Source: Microbacterium paraoxydans
GTDB taxonomy: Bacteria > Actinomycetota > Actinomycetes > Actinomycetales > Microbacteriaceae
NCBI RefSeq assembly: GCF_900105335.1
Contig: NZ_LT629770.1
Location: 3,100,001-3,164,000 of the forward strand
Length of the DNA: 64,000 bases
Reading direction: 5' to 3'
The notes beneath the pieces are model-generated. The model saw only the letters and a program-made list of their open reading frames with translations, did not search any database and had not been told where the DNA came from. Position numbers and translations under genes: made by a program. Positions 60,138 to 64,000 of the stretch are shown one piece after another (positions within the stretch are counted from its first letter, which is position 1; the number at the start of each line of letters is the position of its first letter).

Positions 60138-60168
60138 GGGTTTGTTAGGTTACTGTCCTAACAAACCC
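60138..60168. promoter_or_regulatory. 12-bp inverted repeat upstream of the peptide ABC operon
   Basis: gggtttgttagg (60138-60149) and cctaacaaaccc (60157-60168) are exact complements around a 7-nt centre. It lies about 110 bp upstream of the substrate-binding protein gene and downstream of no convergent gene, so an operator for a dimeric repressor is more likely than a terminator. Confidence 0.55.
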
Positions 60169-60277
60169 CTTCGAGAGTGGCCACCGGCCGCCTCCCGGGG
60201 TTCCCGTGAACCCCGCCCGGGGTTCGGCTCCAACCGGAGAATCCCTCCTGCAGTGCAGCACCGAGAGGAAATGAAGA

Positions 60278-61975
60278 ATGATCCGTAACGGAAAGCGCAA
60301 GATCGCGCTCACGGCGGTCGCGGGGGCCTCGGTCCTCGTCCTGGGCCTGACGGCCTGCGGCGGCGGCGGTAGCGATGACGGAGGCGGCGACGCGTCCAGC
60401 GACCGCGCCCTCCGCGTCTGGGCCGGCAGCACGACGCCGATCACCACGAACTACAACCCCTTCGCCCCGAACGTGCTCCATGGCGCACTCGGCCCGATCT
60501 ACGAGCCCCTGTTCTTCTACAACAAGACCAAGGACGAGGAGCCCATCGGCCTCATCGGCGAGTCCTTCGAGTACAACGAGGACGGCACGCAGATCACGGT
60601 GAAGATCAAGCCCGACTTGAAGTGGAGCGACGGCGAGCCGCTCACGGCCGCGGACGTGGCCTTCACCTTCCTGTACGAGGCGAACAACCCCGAGGGCAAT
60701 CAGCTGGTCTCCGCGGAGGCCACCGACGACACCACGGTCGTGCTCACCTACGGCATCGCGCAGTACACCACGGAGTTCCAGCGGATGGGCTCGAGCTACA
60801 TCCTCCCCGAGCACATCTGGAAGGACGTCGACGACTTCGCGAACTTCACGAACGAGGAGCCGGTCGGGTCGGGCCCGTACGTCGTGGACAAGACCACGAG
60901 CGAGTCCTACACGCTGGTCGCCAACGAGAACTACCGCGGTGCCGACGAGCTGGCCATCAAGAAGGTCCAGTACATCGCGGTCGACAACAACCAGACCGCG
61001 CAGGATCTCGTGACGGCGGGCGAGCTCGACTGGACCGGCATGTTCATCCCGAACCCGGATGACGCGACCGCCAACGGCAAGATCGAGTGGATCAACACTC
61101 CGCAGGACCCGACGGTGCTCTACACGTGCTCGAACGCCGAGCTCGGCTGCACGGGTCCGCAGACGGACGTGGCCGTCCGGCAGGCGCTGAACGTCGCCGT
61201 CGACCGGGCCACCATCAAGGACAAGGCGTTCGTCGGTCTCACCGCCGACGTCTCGCCCGCCTACACGCTGCTCCCGCGCGATGAGAAGTGGCTCACGGAC
61301 GACGCGTACGAGGTCAGCCCGCAGGAGGCCAATGTCGAGGAGGCCGCGTCCATCCTCGAGGCCGCCGGCTACACCAAGGGCTCGTCGGGCATCTACGAGA
61401 AGGACGGCGCTCCCGTCGAGCTCAGCCTGATCTCGGTCGACGGCTGGACGGACTACAACGACGCCGCGAAGCTCATCGCCGAGCAGGCCGAGGCCGCGGG
61501 CATCAAGATCACCGCGTCGACCGTGCAGTGGCAGGAGTTCGTCGACGCCCGCCAGTCCGGCGAGTTCCAGCTGATCGTCGGCGGCGTGGTCGGCACGACC
61601 ATCGCCGACCCGTTCCAGATCTACCGCGACTGGTTCGGCGGCACCGAGGTGCAGTCCACCAGCCCGGTCGGCACCGAGATCCCCCCGGGGCGCTGGAACT
61701 TCAGCCGCTACAACAACCCCACCGTCGATGCGGCCATCCAGCAGGCCATCAGCACCGAGGACGAGGCCGAGCGCAAGGAGCTCTACGCCACCATCCAGGA
61801 CGCGATCGTCAACGACGTGCCCTACATCCCGCTCGTGATCAACGCCACGCAGACCTTCTACAACACGAAGGACTACACCGGCTGGCCGACCGAGGAGAAC
61901 CTCTACGCGTTCCCGCCGTCCTGGGGCGCCATCGCTGCCGGATACGTGCTGACGCAGATCAAGCCCGCCGGCTGA
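60278..61975 (+). CDS. peptide/nickel-type ABC transporter substrate-binding lipoprotein (family 5)
   Basis: 565 aa; ATG 60278 follows gagaggaaatg. A lipoprotein signal peptide ends at lipobox VLGLTAC (Cys about 27). Family 5 solute-binding pattern: VKIKPDLKWSDGEPLTAADV with the classic W-S-D-G-x-P-L-T-A-x-D-V motif, YILPEHIW, VGSGPYVV and DVAVRQALNVAVDR. It binds oligopeptides or similar substrates outside the membrane and delivers them to the permeases encoded next. Confidence 0.95.
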   Translation: MIRNGKRKIALTAVAGASVLVLGLTACGGGGSDDGGGDASSDRALRVWAGSTTPITTNYNPFAPNVLHGALGPIYEPLFFYNKTKDEEPIGLIGESFEYNEDGTQITVKIKPDLKWSDGEPLTAADVAFTFLYEANNPEGNQLVSAEATDDTTVVLTYGIAQYTTEFQRMGSSYILPEHIWKDVDDFANFTNEEPVGSGPYVVDKTTSESYTLVANENYRGADELAIKKVQYIAVDNNQTAQDLVTAGELDWTGMFIPNPDDATANGKIEWINTPQDPTVLYTCSNAELGCTGPQTDVAVRQALNVAVDRATIKDKAFVGLTADVSPAYTLLPRDEKWLTDDAYEVSPQEANVEEAASILEAAGYTKGSSGIYEKDGAPVELSLISVDGWTDYNDAAKLIAEQAEAAGIKITASTVQWQEFVDARQSGEFQLIVGGVVGTTIADPFQIYRDWFGGTEVQSTSPVGTEIPPGRWNFSRYNNPTVDAAIQQAISTEDEAERKELYATIQDAIVNDVPYIPLVINATQTFYNTKDYTGWPTEENLYAFPPSWGAIAAGYVLTQIKPAG

Positions 61976-62018
61976 GTGACGAGAGGAGCAGGGGAAGCAG
62001 GAAGTCAGGACGAGTGAC

Positions 62019-63014
62019 ATGAAGTTCTATGCACGAAGGATCGGGTTCTACGCGTTCACGCTGTGGGCTGCGATCTCCATCAACTTCCTGCTTCCCCGGC
62101 TCATGCCGGGGGATCCCGCCGACATCATGATCGCCAAGATGCAGCGGGCCGGCGGAGAGGTCTCCGAGACCACCATCCGCAACATCAAGCTCCTGCTCGG
62201 CGGCGACGATGCGTCCCTCTGGGAGCAGTACCTCGCCTACTGGGGACGCATGCTCCGAGGCGATCTCGGGGTGTCGGTGACCAAGTTCCCCACCCCGGTG
62301 GCCGAGCTGATCGCCGGCGCCCTGCCCTGGACGCTGGTGCTCGTCGGCACCGCGACGGTCATCTCCTTCCTGCTCGGCGTCGTGCTCGGCGCCTGGGCCG
62401 GGTGGAAGCGCGGTACCTGGGTCGACCACCTGATCCCGGCAACCACCGTGCTGCAGTCCATCCCGTACTTCTGGCTCGCGCTCGTCCTGATCGCCGTCTT
62501 CGCGGTCGGGCTCGGCTGGTTCCCGATGTTCGGCGGCTACGACGTCTTCGACTTCCCGGAGGGCCCGGAACCGACGTGGGCGTTCTTCACCGACGCCGTG
62601 GCGCACTCGCTCCTTCCCGCGATCACGATCGTGATCAGCTCCGTGGGGGGCTGGATGTTCGGCATGCGCAACATGATGGTCTCCACGCTCGCCGAGGACT
62701 ACGTCCTCACCGCTGAGGCCAAGGGACTGCGGCCGCGGCGCATCATGACGACGTACGCGGCCCGCAACGCGGCCATCCCGTCGATCGCGGGCTTCTCGAT
62801 CACCCTCGGGTTCGTCGTGGCCGGCTCCATCGTCATGGAGCAGGTTTTCACCTACCCGGGCGTCGGCAAGCTCATGTTCCAGGCCGTCACCAACAACGAC
62901 TACGCGCTGATGCAGGGACTGTTCCTCGTGATCACCCTCACGGTGCTCGTCGCCAACTTCTTCATGGACCTCGTCTATGGCTTCATCGACCCGAGGGCTC
63001 GCCAGAATGTCTGA
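62019..63014 (+). CDS. peptide-type ABC permease (DppB/OppB-like)
   Basis: 331 aa with six helices. N-terminal IGFYAFTLWAAISINFLLPR with the MPGDPAD motif of DppB proteins, and the EAA loop in AEDYVLTAEAKGLRPRRIM. The end VYGFIDPRARQ is typical. It forms the inner-membrane channel with the next permease. 43 bp separate it from the binding-protein gene. Confidence 0.95.
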   Translation: MKFYARRIGFYAFTLWAAISINFLLPRLMPGDPADIMIAKMQRAGGEVSETTIRNIKLLLGGDDASLWEQYLAYWGRMLRGDLGVSVTKFPTPVAELIAGALPWTLVLVGTATVISFLLGVVLGAWAGWKRGTWVDHLIPATTVLQSIPYFWLALVLIAVFAVGLGWFPMFGGYDVFDFPEGPEPTWAFFTDAVAHSLLPAITIVISSVGGWMFGMRNMMVSTLAEDYVLTAEAKGLRPRRIMTTYAARNAAIPSIAGFSITLGFVVAGSIVMEQVFTYPGVGKLMFQAVTNNDYALMQGLFLVITLTVLVANFFMDLVYGFIDPRARQNV

Positions 63015-63987
63015 CACGAAGAACCCGCTCCTCGTGGAGGAGCCTCCCACCGTCGCCCCCGAGGGCACCGTCGCCCTGGCCACGCAGCGTCAGGAGCGCC
63101 GGCGCCGCCGGATCCTGCCCAGCACGTCGCCGAAGTTCATCGTCGGGTCCGTCCTCGTGCTCGCCATCGTGCTCTTCGCGATCATCGCGCCGTTCTTCAC
63201 GCAGAACCCGCGCAGCACCGACAACCCCGCCCTCGCCGCGCCCTCGGCGGAGCACTGGCTGGGCACGACCAAGCTCGGCAACGACGTGCTCGCTCAGCTC
63301 GCCGTCGGGGCGCAGGGGTCGCTGCTCATCGGCGTCACGGCCGGCGGCATCGCCATCGTGCTCTCGCTCCTCTTCGGTGTCCTGGCCGGGTACCTCGGCG
63401 GCTGGCGGGAGGACGTCCTCGCTCTCCTGACGAACGTCATGATCGTGATCCCCGGACTGCCGCTGGTCATGGTGATCGCGTCGTTCGTGCCGCAGCGCAG
63501 CTGGCAGCTCGTGGCCTTCGTCCTGGGCATCACCTCCTGGGCCGGAGCGGCGTACGTGCTGCGGCTGCAGACCCGCTCGCTCCGCACCCGCGATTACGTG
63601 TACGCGTCGAAGGTGGCGGGGGAGAAGTCCCTCCGGGTGATCCTCGTCGAGATCATGCCGAACCTGCTCCCGCTGCTGACCGCGCAGTTCCTCTTCGCGA
63701 TCATCTTCGCCATCCTCGGCGAGGCGGGGCTGTCGTATCTCGGTCTCGGTCCGAACTCCTCGATCACCTGGGGCTCGATCCTCAACGACGCCCAGTCCGG
63801 TCAGGCCCTCGGTCGCGGTGCCTGGTGGTGGTTCGTGCCGCCGGGCATCATGATCGCGATCCTCGGCGCGGGACTCGCGCTGATCAACTTCGCCATCGAC
63901 GAGGTCATCAACCCGAAGCTGCGCAACGCGCCCGATGCGGCCCGTCGTCTGCGCAAGGCCGCGAAGGAGAAGGGGGTCACCGCATGA
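63007..63987 (+). CDS. peptide-type ABC permease (DppC/OppC-like)
   Basis: 326 aa from ATG 63007, overlapping the dppB-like stop by 8 bp. A long cytoplasmic N-terminus is followed by helix 1 (FIVGSVLVLAIVLFAIIAPF), the external HWLGTTKLGNDVLAQLA motif and the EAA loop RDYVYASKVAGEKSLRVI. It ends with a Lys/Arg tail. Second channel subunit. Confidence 0.95.
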   Translation: MSDTKNPLLVEEPPTVAPEGTVALATQRQERRRRRILPSTSPKFIVGSVLVLAIVLFAIIAPFFTQNPRSTDNPALAAPSAEHWLGTTKLGNDVLAQLAVGAQGSLLIGVTAGGIAIVLSLLFGVLAGYLGGWREDVLALLTNVMIVIPGLPLVMVIASFVPQRSWQLVAFVLGITSWAGAAYVLRLQTRSLRTRDYVYASKVAGEKSLRVILVEIMPNLLPLLTAQFLFAIIFAILGEAGLSYLGLGPNSSITWGSILNDAQSGQALGRGAWWWFVPPGIMIAILGAGLALINFAIDEVINPKLRNAPDAARRLRKAAKEKGVTA

Positions 63988-64000
63988 GCGACGCCGTGCT
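63984..64000 (+). CDS. start of the next gene, probably the ABC ATPase subunit (partial)
   Basis: ATG 63984 overlaps the preceding stop (atga). Only five full codons (MSDAV) are visible before the edge. The ATPase identity is inferred from operon order alone. Confidence 0.4.

Noticed and set aside
60158..62020. 620-codon minus-strand frame opposite the substrate-binding protein
   Set aside because: Same antisense signature; the plus-strand gene has a lipobox and family 5 motifs.

Overview
The window is high-GC actinobacterial DNA. Gene order, codon use and the protein families point to Microbacteriaceae, most likely Microbacterium. It has two parts. Ordinary chromosome lies at about 1-1987 and 50219-64000. 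Between them sits a 48.2 kb integrated mobile element (about 1988-50218). The element entered a DHA2-family MFS drug-exporter gene using a large serine integrase. The two halves of the broken transporter lie at 724-1989 and 50217-50428, both on the minus strand. Rejoined at the 8 bp they share (agcatgaa), they restore one open reading frame. Both reconstructed sites, attB and attP, are imperfect dyads centred on the same AG dinucleotide.

Left arm of the element (2.0-9.7 kb, minus strand): a sigma-70-like protein, a family A DNA polymerase, a P4/D5-type primase-helicase, a phiC31-gp3-like recombination directionality factor and a hypothetical protein. Right arm (42.2-50.2 kb, minus strand): a replication-relaxation-like protein, a short protein, an iteron-like repeat region, a HEPN-STAND-TPR protein, the serine integrase and a full-length homologue of the interrupted MFS exporter. 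I see no capsid, packaging or conjugation genes, so this looks like a replicating integrative element or phage-satellite-like island.

Cargo 1 (9.8-31.3 kb) is a metal and envelope-redox module. It holds ArsR plus a CDF exporter, and CmtR plus a P1B-type ATPase. A long plus-strand series follows: CopD-CtaG fusion, CopC, DsbA, a frameshifted flavin oxidoreductase, LspA, a second CtaG, Lnt, an M23 peptidase, TlpA/ResA, CcdA, ResB and CcsB. Three small paralogous two-TM proteins ending in SRT are spread through it. A divergent M23/ArsR pair with a 22-bp palindromic operator closes it. Together these genes resemble a portable kit for metal efflux, periplasmic thiol redox, lipoprotein processing and system II cytochrome c maturation, but no cytochrome c is present.

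Cargo 2 (31.3-47 kb) looks like defence and stability functions. It includes a HEPN protein divergent from a protein with a PD-(D/E)XK-like motif, an operon of overlapping small genes with a VbhA-like antitoxin and a metallophosphoesterase, and an ABC-three-component (ABC-3C) system. The nuclease-like effector gene of that system is interrupted at its 5' end by a complete IS3-family element with a TTC target duplication. A small resolvase and the HEPN-STAND-TPR protein complete the set.

The right-hand chromosome carries an ABC multidrug-type exporter, an SDR oxidoreductase, a glycosyltransferase, an NAD biosynthesis operon (NrtR-type NUDIX regulator, nadA, nadB, nadC, cysteine desulfurase) with overlapping starts and stops, and the beginning of a dipeptide-type ABC uptake operon that runs off the right edge.
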